A program made the translations under genes and the position numbers. 64,000 nt of DNA from Pyropia yezoensis (Eukaryota; Rhodophyta; Bangiophyceae; Bangiales; Bangiaceae), in contig CM020620.1 of NCBI GenBank assembly GCA_009829735.1, forward strand, positions 12,087,420 through 12,151,419, written 5' to 3'. This document shows, piece after piece, positions 10,001 through 20,806 of this stretch (positions are counted from its first letter, which is position 1; every line of letters begins with the position of its first letter). Below the pieces are notes generated by a model. The model saw only the letters and a list, made by a program, of their open reading frames with translations. It searched no databases and was not told where the DNA came from.

Positions 10001-11620
10001 GGGTGTCGGCGCCACCGGGGGAGACGAGAGGGGCAACCACAGACACAGACCAAAGGCACTGTTTACCTTTTGTACCCTCGATCCCCACCGACGTCGCGCC
10101 CATCTTCTTCCCCAGACCCACCCCCGTCGAGACCACCGTCCTCTTCTCCGTTCCCCGCCGCCCCATTGACTCGCAGGGCCCGCTGACACCCCCACGAGTA
10201 CGTTGAGGGCTCCCCGGTTTTGGGTGGGTCCTCACAATTCGCGTATGAAGGAACGCGAAACCTATACTTCCCCCAGCTGCATGCATGCGTCTCCTCGCTG
10301 GAGACCGGTCCATCGTTCTCCTACTTGTGCTGTGGATATGAGAAGAGTAAGAAAGAGTTTCTGGAAATTCCCGTGCGAGAGCGAAGAGAGCTCGAACGAT
10401 GCGCACGCTATAGTGATCAAGTTGGATCGATGCGAACGCTTCACTGTCCGACATTCTGGATGTCAACTCGTGCACGTTTTCTTTGGTCCGTTTTTGTGAC
10501 CCTGCTGGTAACGCATGCAGGATGCTACCTTTTCGCGCGGAGAAACCGCAGACGGCTCTCTCCCTATTTCCATGAAAACACAAAGAAGTCTGAGAAGCCC
10601 TCAAAAGCTGACCCAATGCTTTTGGCTACAGCCATGACGCGGTCGAGGATGATCCTTATGAGCAATGCAACGGAGCCAAAGGACATGCCGTGAGTTGTTC
10701 TCTCTCATAGAGCTGGTTCTTCCTCAGCGGCATCCGTGGTTTTGAAAGTGCCCGCCAGTTAAGATGGACATTAGTCACGTGCCTTCTTAAATGAGGCCGA
10801 CCTTTTGTCCGGCTACGTCGACCAGCATGGGGGTCCTGTAGGGACCGTTAGGGCCCCTCACGTTGGGGGACCTCGCCGAGATCGCGTTGGACCCCAGCTT
10901 CCACTCTCCTCCTTTGGAGGAGGCCACGTGGGGTGTTACTGGCCTCCCAGTGGTCCCCTCCCATGCAGATGCGACCAGGTAGCCACTGGTTTTGGGACCC
11001 ATACTGGGATTCCCAGTGAATGGGATTTTCCCCATACCGGAAGTGGCCCTTGGCCAAAAAAGCGAGATGAGAAGCATTTGGGGTTTGGATTTTGATCGTG
11101 TATTTCGGGTCACCGTGAAATTGGGGACAGTGAGTGATGACACTGATGGCCGGCGGGGCTCGTCTTCCCCGTTCCGTGGAGATCCCCACCCCGTTGGTGG
11201 GGAAGCTTCCTGGTGGAGGGGGCCCTCTGGAGATGTTGGAGAGATTTGATTGGCCCGCACATGGCCCGGCGTGGAGGGTTGCGGGGTGCGGGTGAGAAGG
11301 GGTAAGCCTGTGCGTCGGGGTGCCCGTCGCTTCCCGATTCAAAAGAAACACACCTGCGTTTCTTTGAACACTGTCGTCCTTGTCCTGGATGCCGGCGCGA
11401 CGAATCCAGGCGGTGGACGGCTCGGTATCTATCTGATCTCCTCGCGCTCTTCGTGGGTTGTGCATCTGTTTTCTTCGGGTGCTATGCGCCTACGATACGT
11501 ACATTCACTACAGGTCCCATCATCGCGGTGACCGTCAGCGCGGACGCGTACAGAGGCAAGTTGCAGGGCGAAGAGAAGGACGAAGCCAAGTCAGCGACTC
11601 CTCCCCGAACACATCTGAAC
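7040..11620. other. Transposon graveyard, no intact gene
   Basis: About 4.6 kb of lower-GC DNA with only short ORFs broken by stops on both strands. A plus ORF at 8311-8664 (117 codons, YWVKLMNGETTLILGQGKS) and one at 10,220-10,693 look partly protein-like, but I recognise no domain. At 9,655-9,752 a roughly 49-bp unit containing GACTGGCT and GATTGAATT is repeated twice imperfectly. The region leads directly into a gypsy reverse transcriptase relic, so some of it may be decayed gag-pol sequence. Confidence 0.45.
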
Positions 11621-11974
11621 ATGGAGAGCGTGCCGCTGGAGATGTGGGCTCAATTTGAACGCCTCTTGGAACACTACCACAAATTTTGGGATGGCTATTT
11701 GGGGTTGATGTAGGCGACGGAACACCGGATCGAGTTGAAACCCGGTGGGACCACCAATCGTCAGCAACCGCACAGGGGAGGGCCCCGTTCACGGGCACTG
11801 GTCAACGAACAGGTCACTAACAAGGTGGACCCGGATGTCGTAGGGGCTTCCAACGCCAAGTGGGCGAGCTCTGTGGTTGTAGTCCCCAATCCTAATGGGA
11901 CAGTACGGTTCTGTATGGAATACCGGAGGCTCAAAGAGAGCACAGAGAAGGACAGTGATCCTCTGCCTACATAG
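11621..11974 (+). pseudogene. Ty3/gypsy reverse transcriptase relic
   Basis: In one frame the translation runs MESVPLEMWAQFERLLEHYH, a TAG stop at 11,711-11,713, then ATEHRIELKPGG and KWASSVVVVPNPNGTVRFCM with EYRRLKE and DSDPLP, and a second stop at 11,974. This matches the start of Ty3/gypsy reverse transcriptases, in which H-I-L-G precedes a block of the form W-A-S-P-V-V-V-K-x-D-G-x-x-R-F-C-x-D-Y-R-x-L-N, ending in x-P-L-P. The YxDD catalytic region and everything downstream are lost. It is a dead fragment in the host genome. Confidence 0.8.
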
Positions 11975-13140
11975 GAAGGACACCTTGCTCTCCACCCAAT
12001 ACAGCGTTGCTGGGTGTTCGCAGGTCCCCATAGCTCCGAACAATGCGGCGAATGACAACGATTACTTGCCACTGTGGAACTTTCCAGCGAATGCGACTGC
12101 CGTTTGGGTTAAGAAAAAGAGAACGTCAATTAATCAAACCGATTTAGCAAATGTTTGATTGGAGGCCCCTCAGCAGATGTCAGGAGGGGTTGAATTCACG
12201 TGCGCATGTGGCGTAACGAGTCAGAGTAAGGCGCACCAATGCTCTTCCCACATGCATTCAAGCGGCCTTGTCATTGCCAGACGCCGACGACATTGGTCTC
12301 CGCACGTTTTCCCACCTGAAGTTTTGACCAGTACGGTGTTCAAGCAGGCACTGGCCCTGACACCTTAACCGGCCATATGCCGCCAACATCACGGCAGTCA
12401 TGCGGGGTGCTCGTGGCCAACATCACCCGGACCGGACGCTCAGTTGTCCAGAGACAACTGACTCGAGAGATACAGTGCCATCTAATGAAGTAGCGAGTGG
12501 AGCTTCCCTGCGCCGTGCCCTCTGAACCATCGTCGTGGAATCTCCGCTTTAATCTTGTACTCTGCCTGCGTCGCGCCACGCGCACCCTCCCAAGCAACCT
12601 CTGCCACACACTTCAGACCCGAATGCACACAAGCGCTCACAGGCACTGGCAGGGCATCGCTGCGGGCATGGTCTTGCACGCAAGTAGATAGGCCGTGGCT
12701 CACGCTTCACATCCATCTCTTAATTGTATGCCGCAGTCGTCGTTGCGGCCACGTGCATACGCACGCAAGAGCTTGCAGAGAGTCCGCTTCAAGCGCTTGC
12801 GCGGGCTGATCAAGCCCTTGAAAGCCCTTCGACGGGAGAGGCCTGCAACGCCACTTGCGATGCCCCACGGGACGTTATGATTTCGAAGACTGGCTTCGAA
12901 GACTGGAGCCCGGGTGTCAACCAGGACTTGGTGGACTGCCGTCGGCATTACACTCAGGGAGGGAGGGGCAGGAAGATGCCTGAGCGTGTTCTGGTTCGGC
13001 GGGGGCGGGGAGGCAGGGGTCATCGCTCTGATGTGGGGTCACCAGCGTCCCTCGCCGCCGCAGATGGAGGAACATCTCCCCTTATTCTCCACTAACCGGG
13101 GCCCTGCGGTTGCATCGGCAAAAGAGGCACTATCTAAGCC
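11975..13140. other. Degenerate sequence after the RT relic
   Basis: No continuation of pol is readable in any frame. Short ORFs at 12,159-12,368 and 12,724-13,095 lack domain-like order. The GC content stays below that of the gene-bearing half of the window, consistent with decayed element DNA. Confidence 0.4.
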
Positions 13141-13212
13141 AGATCATTGGTCAGATACAATTTGTTCTTGCTCTTGTCCACATGGGACAGATTTGGGAAA
13201 ACTGCAATACTG
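13141..13212. mobile_element. Relic end of the 3599-4072 element family
   Basis: The subterminal TCATTGGTCAG, then TTGTTCTTG, TCTTGTCC and finally AACTGCAATA follow one another in the same order and spacing as in the right end of the element at 3599-4072. The centre has diverged and no left end is found nearby. It is therefore a solo, older relative. Confidence 0.6.
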
Positions 13213-15860
13213 CAAGACAAGAGGCTTCTTTGTTTTTTCTTTTTCTTTTCGTTTGAGCATGTTCTTGCACGAAAGCATGTGCGATGAGCAACGTGGGGCA
13301 CTTGAGGCGGAGGTTTGCACATAGCCGCGCAAGCGATTCCACAAGAAAATCCAAAGAATCCGGCCTTGCACGCGACAATGGTTCTGTGAGCACAGCGCTG
13401 GCCTGGCGGTACTGCCTCCCTGAAGAATACCGCGAGTGGTCCCCTACATTAGTGTTTTGACGCGTGTGAAAAGAAGCGCCTTGCTGACTCCTGTGAGGTC
13501 CCCCCTCCACCCTCCACCCTCCTGCTTCTCTTGACCTTCTCCCCCTCTCACTTCTCATCCTGCTCCCTTTTGGCTAACCCTTCGAAAAGGGGCCTCTTGG
13601 GCCACTGCGTCGCGGCCGTGTGCTAGTGAAGTCGCTGCTCTCCTGTGCCGTCATCTTGAGCTCTGTGCGGTGCCCCGGAGTGGAGACGCGTAAGGACCTG
13701 TGTACTTCGTACCGATAATCTCATTATATGTTAGCAACACACGTTGAATTGGCAATGACCGAATTCGCTCAGAACTTACGTTTGCATCTCGCTACTGTGC
13801 CCCTCACGTCGTTATTTACCCAAGTAAGTTCGTTGTGAGCCAAGCAAGAAGCTGTGGACACACCATTGGTTGCCTCGCTGGGCCTCGTGCTACGCCTGGT
13901 TGATCCATCCGCCTGCAGGCAGGCCCCACCCACCCACCCCCCCATCCTCCTTTTCCTGTTCTTCCCTGGTGAGCCCCGCTGTTGAGCCAGTAGCACCTCG
14001 ATTCTGGCCGCAAACGACGCGGGCCTGTGGTCCGCGACAAAGCGCCGCCGCCCCCCGCAGCCGACTCCCCGGGGGGATATGACCAGCAGGGGGAAAGCCC
14101 CGCCCCCTCTGCCCGGGCCACCAGGAGAACAAAACCAAACAGAGCCACGGCAGCTGCAGTGGGGGCTGCAAGGCTGGCGGCCTTGCCTGCCTCGCGCGCC
14201 TGGAGCGCGGCGTGGCCGACCGACCCCAGCGCATGCGCTGGTGGCTGCGCGCAGCCACCACTCTGGCTGGGGGGGGGGGGGGACGCGCCGGCGGAGGAGG
14301 CCGCGGCGCAGCAACAACCCATCCCCGCGGGTCTGTCGCTCGAACCCCCCCTCTCCAGTCCCCCGGGTGCCCCCTCCCCCCCACCTTTCCTCCCACGCAC
14401 CTCCGCGGTGGCGCGCTGCCTTGGGACACACGGCGCGTCTCCCCCCTGCCCACGCTGGCCGTCTTCCATGCACCGCGCCCCGGCTGGTGCAGTCGTTGGC
14501 GAGGGGGCCGCGGTCCGAAGGGTGGGTGGGTAGCGAGGCGCGGAGGGGGGGGGCGGGGGGGGGTCTTTGCCTTTGCTGTGTGGGTAGCCGGAGGCTGCTT
14601 CACGCCGCGGTGATCGCCCCGCCGCCGCCGCCCGCTGCCACGGCCGCTGAGGCAGAGACGGACGCCGCCGCGCGCAACGGGGGCGCCTGGCGCCCCGCGC
14701 CCGCCGCGCGGGTGCGCCGCCACCCACGGCCGCCGCCGGCCGTGCGTGCCGCCGCTGCCGCGCGCACGCACGCACCCGCCCGCGGCGTCACGCCGCGCCC
14801 CCGCGGCCGCTCCCGCACCCGCACCCGCACCCACCCTGCAGCAGCTGCCGCCCCGCCGCGGCCGGGCAACGCCCGCGCGGGGGTTGGCGGCCGCGCGCAC
14901 CCGGCCAGCCGACCAGGCGGGCGGGTGGGCGGGTGGGTGGGTGGGAGGGAGGGCGGGTGGGCAGCCGGCCGGCCGAAGGCGGCGGGCGCCCAGCAGCAGC
15001 GGACCGACCGCCGCGGGTCAGAGGCCGACGGCGGGGGCGGCGGGGTGGTGGGTGGGCCACGGCCGTCGGGGGGGGCGGGGGGGGGGGGGGGGGGGGCTGG
15101 CGGTGCGTCTGTGCGTCGGGGCAGTGGGCCATCTGGCCGGGCGGGAGGGGCGGGCGCGCGGGCGGGCGGTGTGCGGGCGGCGGCGGCGGCGGCGGCGTGC
15201 CGCCACCACCCCTGCGGCGCGGCGGACGTTGCGCTCACGTGGCGGGCACGCGGCAGCCCCCGTTTTTTTCTTCCCTCCCCTTGTCCTTTCTCCCGTCTCT
15301 CCCCTCTCTTGTTCTCTTCCACCGCGCCCGCCTTTTTTTTTGTTCCGTTTTCTTTTTTCCGTTTTCCGTTTCCGCCGCTGCCACCCACCCCCGACCGCCT
15401 CCCGCGCCCATCCCCCCCCGCCCCCCCCCCCCTCTCTCCCCATCGCCCGCCCGCCACTTTCTTTTTTTTCGGTTTTTGCACGCCTTCCATCTGACGCCGC
15501 GCGGCCTTGACCCCCCCACCGCGCGCACGCGCGCGTGCCCCTCCTCTTCCGCGTGTGCGTCCACCCCCGGGTGCCGGTGGTGGGCGGGCGGGTGGGCGGG
15601 CGGGTGGGTGGCGCCGCGTGGCGGGCTGCTAGGGCTGACGCGGGGTCCGCCTCCCCTCCCCTCCCCCACCACCCCCCCGCCATCTCCTCCCCGGCCCGCC
15701 TTTGACTTGGACGCCGTCGCCGCGGGGGCACGGCGGCTTGTGGGGAAAGGGGCGGTGCGGACGGGGCGGCGGCTGGTTGGGCGCGGCCGGTTGAGGGCGG
15801 TGTCGGCGTCCGTGGCGGCGCTGTGAGACGATCGGCGGCGGCCGCGGCTTGGCGGGAACG
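13213..15860 (+). promoter_or_regulatory. Upstream region of the PUF gene
   Basis: From about 13.87 kb the GC content rises sharply. The long overlapping ORFs in 13.9-15.5 kb are Arg/Pro/Gly/Ala translations in every frame and look like composition artefacts. Bases 15,255-15,475 form a long C/T-rich plus-strand tract with T6 and T8 runs, resembling the pyrimidine-rich leaders seen before other genes here. A 20-G run lies at 15,077-15,096. I interpret 15.2-15.86 kb as promoter and 5' leader of the PUF gene. No TATA box stands out. Confidence 0.4.
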
Positions 15861-18800
15861 ATGGACGTGGGCGGCGGCGGTGGCGGCGGTAGTAGTGGCG
15901 GTGGCGGTGGCGGTGGCGGCGGCAGCGGGCGCGGCGGGCGCGGCAGGAGCGGCGGCGGCGGCAGCGGTGGTGGTGGTGGTGGTGGTGGCGGCGGCGGTGG
16001 TGGTGGTGGTGGTGGTGGTGGTGGTGGTGGTGGTGGTGGTGGCCGCCGGGGGGGAGTGGCGGCTGGTGCGGCGTCGGGGATGGCTGGAAGGCCGCAGCTG
16101 GGGGCGGCATCCCGTGGCGCCCGCTTTGGGAATGCCGGCACCGATGGCGCCCGACGCAACGGCGGCGGGAGCGGCGGCGGTGGCAGCAACGGCGGCGGCA
16201 GCGGTGGCAGCGGCGGCGGCGGCAGGGGTCGCGGCGGTGGCGGTGGCGGTGGAGGCGGCGGGGAGCAGCCGAGTGCCGACCGCTTCCGTGGCCGCCCACG
16301 GTCTCCGCCTCCGTCGGCGGCTGCGCGGAGCGCGGGGGGCCTGAGCCCCCGGTCGGCGCCCCGCCCGCCTGGGGGAGGAGGCGGGAGGGGTGGGACGCGT
16401 AGTAGTATGGGGGGCGCGGCGGGCGCCGCCGCCGCTGCCGCCAATGCGGTCGGCGGTGGGGCCCACGGGGGCCAGGCAGGGGCAGCACCGGCGGCATCGT
16501 CGGCGGGGACAGCGTTGGCGGCAACGGCGGCTGCAGGATCACCTGCTGGAGTTGGCGGTGGGGGTCGCCCAGACGGCGGGAGCACCAGCGACGGCGAGCG
16601 AGCGGTGCCGCGCGGTACCGTCGAGGCGGGCGCGTTTCAGCATCTGCAAGGGGACGTGCCTGACCGAACTGAGACGGCGTCTGCGCCACCTGACCTCGAA
16701 GTGTCCTCTCGTTCGCTGTTTGCCTACTCTGTACGTGACGAGCTGTTTGGATGGGTGGGTGGGGGGTGGGGGTGGATGCGGGGGTGCGTATGTGTGTGCG
16801 AGATAAGAGCGGGGACGGCGGGGCCGACAAGGGGGGGGGGGCGGGGGTGGTGGGATGCTTGACCGCGCTGCGTGTTGTATGTTGGATTGTGTTGGGGCAC
16901 CCTCTGACTCCTCTTGTTTGTTCTTACATTCCTTCTTGTGTGCCGGGTTGCCGATGCGGATGCTTGTTGTCTGGTCTTTGCTGCGGGTATCCTCTTGTGC
17001 TTGCTGTTGCCCGCACTGTCACAGGCTGACTACAATGCCACCTTCTCTGACATCCGCTGTGACGAGCACTACGAGGCGTTTTACAACAACTACCCCGAGA
17101 AGCAGAAGCTGCCCCCCCCGTTGGAGCCCGTGTCAGTTCCCGTGGCCGGCCGTTTGGGGGGTCCGCTGGGCGCGCCCGCCGGCGTGCCTACCATCTCCCC
17201 GGGGGGGATGGCGGGCGGCGGAGGCAGCATTGGCGGTGTGAGTGGCCTCCGTCGCATTGACAGTGACGCGTCGGTGGAGGACCTCATCTTTCGCGAGTCC
17301 CGCAAGATGCGCCCCCGTTCGTCGACCAACCTTCAGTCATTGGCACTCCTGCGGGAGGACTCAGTCACGTCCTTGGCCTCCTTGTCGAGGGTGCCGTCGG
17401 ATGTGGGGCTGGACGACCTCGCGTACCGCGCCTCCCCTTTTATGGACAGCTCTCATTACGCGCCGCCGCTGGCTCCGGCTCGGCTACTTCCCCACCGACC
17501 ACAGACACAGCCCATTCGCTACGGGCCAAACGGAGGGTCGAGTGGGGGGCCGAGCGGGGGGCCGAGCGGGGGTCCAAGCGGGGGGGGCATTGGCAGCGGC
17601 AGTCATGGAGGAGGAGCGAGTATGCCCAACGGCACGTCGCCGTCGTACACCCACCGGCCCAGCCCCATGCGGCGGCCGTCAACCAACGCAATGGGCGGCT
17701 CCCCGGCGGGGTCATTGCCTCATCATGGGCGGTCGCAGCAGCCTCCAATGCAGCCGCCACCCTACCTCAACAGCAACGGTTATTACGGTGGGGCGGTGGC
17801 CTCGCCGTCCATGCCGCCGCAGGGGCCCCCCTCGGATCCGTACGACCCGTCCTACTCAACGGCACGAGCGATGGCCATGATGTCTCTGCAGCAGCCGCCG
17901 CCAAGCGTGGTCCCAGGGCCGGGCGTCGGCGGCGGTTTGCATCCCCCATTGCTGGTCAATGGGGTGGCCGACCGTGGGCCCCCACCGCTGCATCCGCCGC
18001 CAGGTGTGTACGGGATGTCCCCGCCGTCCTATGGCATTTCACCTGTCACGCCCGCAGTGGCACCGTATGGGTACCCCATGGCCTACGCGCCGGGGCCGCG
18101 GCCGGTGGGGCAGCCGGTCAATTCTCCCCCGCGGCCCTTCCTCGGTGGCTCCCCGAGCGGAGGGGAGCGCCCGCCGTATGGTCCACCCCCGCCGCTGTCA
18201 CCGTACGGCCCGCCACCACCGGCCGAGTATGGCTACGACTACGCCGACGCGGAACGGGGAGGGCCGGGTGGGTCGCACGCCCCGACTGGCCCTGCTGGCC
18301 CTGTTGCCGTGGGTGCGGGCGGCCAGGGTCGCGCTGGCGGCCGAATGGGCGTAGGCGACACGGTGCTGGCGTATGGGGGCCGTGGGGATCGCCGGCGGCG
18401 GGCCCCGCTGCCGCCTTCGAGGCCGGGGCGGCCAAGTGGCACTGGCCGAGTTGGGCGGGTCTCCGGTGGGCTGGGAGGGCCAACCAGCCCGGTTGGCCCG
18501 AGCGGCGGCAGCAGTAATGGTGTTGGCGGCGGCGGTGGCGGCAGCGGTAGCGGCGGTAACGTGACAGCTGCTCTGCGCTTGGGTGAGTACGAGTCGGCTC
18601 ACTCGCTCAGTATGTCATCTTCGTTCACGTCTCCACCTCGGAGTCCACCGCTGGCGACGGTGGGGGCGGCGACGTCGGGGCCCGTTGGGAACGGTACCAT
18701 GGTTGGTGCCTATGGAGCCAGTCTCCCCATGCCATCGCCTGGTCTGGTAGGCAATACCCTCGGCCTCGGAGCGGGCGCGAGCACCGCGCCGCTCTTCATG

Positions 18801-19787
18801 TCCTTCTCCGAGGTTGTCGGCCGCATCGAGGAGTTGGCCCGCGACCAGCACGGGTGTCGGTACCTGCAAACGGCGCTGGAGGAGGCCGACACCAACCGCA
18901 TTGATGTGGTCTTTGAGGAGGTGTACGCGCCGTTTGTGGAGCTGATGACCGACCCGTTTGCGAACTACCTTTGCCAGAAGGTGTTTGAGTACTGCTCCAA
19001 CACCCAGCGGCTGGCCCTGCTGCGACGTACTGCTCCGGCGCTTTCAATCGTCAGCACCAATATGCATGGCACCCGTGCGGTGCAGCGGATGGTTGAGTGC
19101 CTGTCTACCCCGGAGCAGGTGGCGGCGATGGTGTCTGTTTTGGCGCCGGCCGCTGTTGGCCTGATGAAGGACCTCAACGGGAATCACGTGATCCAGCGGT
19201 GCCTCCACCGGATGGACGCGTCGGCCAACCAGTTCGTCTATGACGCTGTGGTGAATAACGCGATTGAGTTGGCTACCCACCGCCACGGCTGTTGCGTCAT
19301 GCAGCGGTGTATGGACTACGCGACGCCAGCGCAGCGGGACCAGGTGGCGGTGCGGGTGACGACCGCGGCGCTCCCGCTGGTCACCAACGCCTTTGGCAAC
19401 TACGTGGTACAGTACGTGCTGGAACTGAACGAGCCAGCCTACACGTCGGACATTGTCATCCGGCTTCGGGGCACCTTCGCCGAGCTGTCCATGCAAAAGT
19501 TTTCTTCCAACGTGGTGGAGAAGTGTTTGCAGCTGGCCAGCCGGGACCTGCGGCGGCTCATCATTGTCGAGCTGATGACGGACGCGGACACGACCAAGCG
19601 GCTCATCTTTGACTCGTTTGGCAACTATCCCGTCCAGCGGGCGTTACTGGTAGCCGAGTCCCCCCAGCTGGAGCAGCTGTGCGAGGCCATCCGGCCGCAC
19701 CTGCCGGCGCTCAAGGCGTCTCCCTACGGGAAGCGCATTCACAGCAAGATTATCAAGCGTTTTCCCAAGTCGTTCCCGCGGGATTGA
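15861..19787 (+). CDS. Pumilio/PUF RNA-binding protein, two exons
   Basis: The model is join(15861..16730, 17025..19787), 1,210 residues. Exon 1 encodes a Gly-rich low-complexity region. Exon 2 begins ADYNATFSDIR, continues with a Pro/Gly/Ser-rich linker, and ends in a complete PUF domain (about residues 880-1205). Eight repeats are visible, with RNA-contacting triads C-R-Q, N-Y-Q, T-R-Q, N-H-Q, C-C-Q, N-Y-Q, S-N-E and N-Y-Q, plus a C-terminal pseudo-repeat ending KIIKRFPK. PUF proteins bind 3' UTRs in the cytoplasm and usually repress or destabilise mRNAs. By the PUF code these triads predict a site close to UGUAUAUA; the T-R-Q and C-C-Q repeats are the least certain. The intron joins in phase 0. 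The exon 1 start is the first ATG (aacgATGg). Confidence 0.92.
15966..16041 (+). repeat. GGT/GGC microsatellite encoding poly-Gly
   Basis: A near-pure run of GGT with some GGC codons lies inside exon 1 of the PUF gene and encodes about 25 consecutive glycines. The length is a multiple of three, so copy changes would not disturb the frame. Confidence 0.85.
16731..17024 (+). other. Intron of the PUF gene
   Basis: This 294-nt GT-AG intron has donor GTACGT and acceptor CTGTCACAG. A CTGAC branch-like motif near 16,908 is followed by a T-rich stretch containing no AG until the acceptor. Both flanking frames are phase 0 and join without a stop. Confidence 0.85.
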
Positions 19788-20360
19788 CGACGTCGACGGG
19801 AGATCCCCGCGGTCGAGGAGGGGGTGGGGGGGGGGGGAGTGGGAGACGTTGCTGGATAGAGGAAGACTCTCGGGGGACAGGGCAAGGCAGGCGAGCGTCG
19901 GCGCGCGTACAGTCCCTGGGAGGGAGGGTGGGTCGAACGTTGAGATGATTCTTTTCCTTTCACTCGTCTTGTTTTCTTTTTATATTTTTCTGTTGTACAC
20001 CATTACGGTAGTATGCTTGTTTTTATTTTCGCTTCTTCGTGCTTGTTTGTACGTGTTCTCTTGTGGCAGTAGTTCCCTATCGACGAATCGAGAGGCACTC
20101 GATGCCGCTAACCTTTTGTTTACTGGCGATGTTTTTTTTGTCGCCCCCTTCTGCTGCTGCTGCTGCCTATTGTGCTGTGCACGCGCACGATCGGGTACGT
20201 CTTGGCTCGTCTTGTCCGCGCTGTTGCATGGCAGTTTCAAGTGCAACGGGGTTTCTTGTGCATTTCCAGCCTACTCCTACATATGGATATGTTGCGCTTG
20301 CTGGGCTTGGGGGAGAATCCCGACGTGTCCCACCCGTTGACTGTAGCAGAACTGGCCCCA
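19788..20360 (+). other. 3' region of the PUF gene
   Basis: The stop is followed by a G-rich stretch and then a T-rich tract (19,944-20,060), suitable for a 3' UTR. No separate gene is evident before the dispersed repeat. Confidence 0.4.
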
Positions 20361-20806
20361 CGTAGGCGGCAGGGCGCACCACACGGGGGCGGGAGACAGC
20401 TGATCTGACCCGTTTCTCCCTTTGCATTTGATCTCGAATTTCCCTAAGCCAGGGATACTTTTTTTCGATGGTAAATCCGATGGATTTGATGGTTTTCTGC
20501 ATATTATCGTCTTGAATTTTCGTATGGGGCAGGTGCTGGGGTGGGAGATTCTGAGTGGCGAGATTCTGAGAGGACCCTGGAGGGGTATGTAAGGGAGGGA
20601 CAGCGGGGCTTGGCCTCGCTTCCCCGTCCCGACCAAGAAACTGTTGGCCCACACACTATCATCTTGTTTCGTAGTGGGGGGATTGCCCCACAACAGGGAT
20701 AGCGTGTGCGCGACTTGCAACTCTTCCGGATCCCCCGACACGCGAGGCAGCCCTTGTGCACCACCCCAACATGGGTGCTGTGTGCGCGAGTGGTTTTTGC
20801 CACATT
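20361..20806 (-). repeat. Dispersed repeat, copy 2
   Basis: This is the partner of 6583-7039, alike over its whole length with scattered substitutions and small indels. The minus-strand Cys-rich frame is kept (GCLACRGIRKSCKS, PCCGAIPPL, VCGPTVSWSGRGS). It then shifts frame relative to copy 1 after about 65-80 codons. The right end is again GTGGTTTTTGCCAC. Confidence 0.7.

Noticed and set aside
9555..10616. 353-codon minus-strand ORF
   Set aside because: The translation mixes unrelated composition blocks and includes translated tandem repeat; it has no domain order or codon bias like the real genes.
14079..15494. 471-codon plus ORF and overlapping minus ORFs upstream of the PUF gene
   Set aside because: All frames are open because of extreme GC; the products are Arg/Pro/Gly/Ala repeats and the C/T tract looks like a leader.
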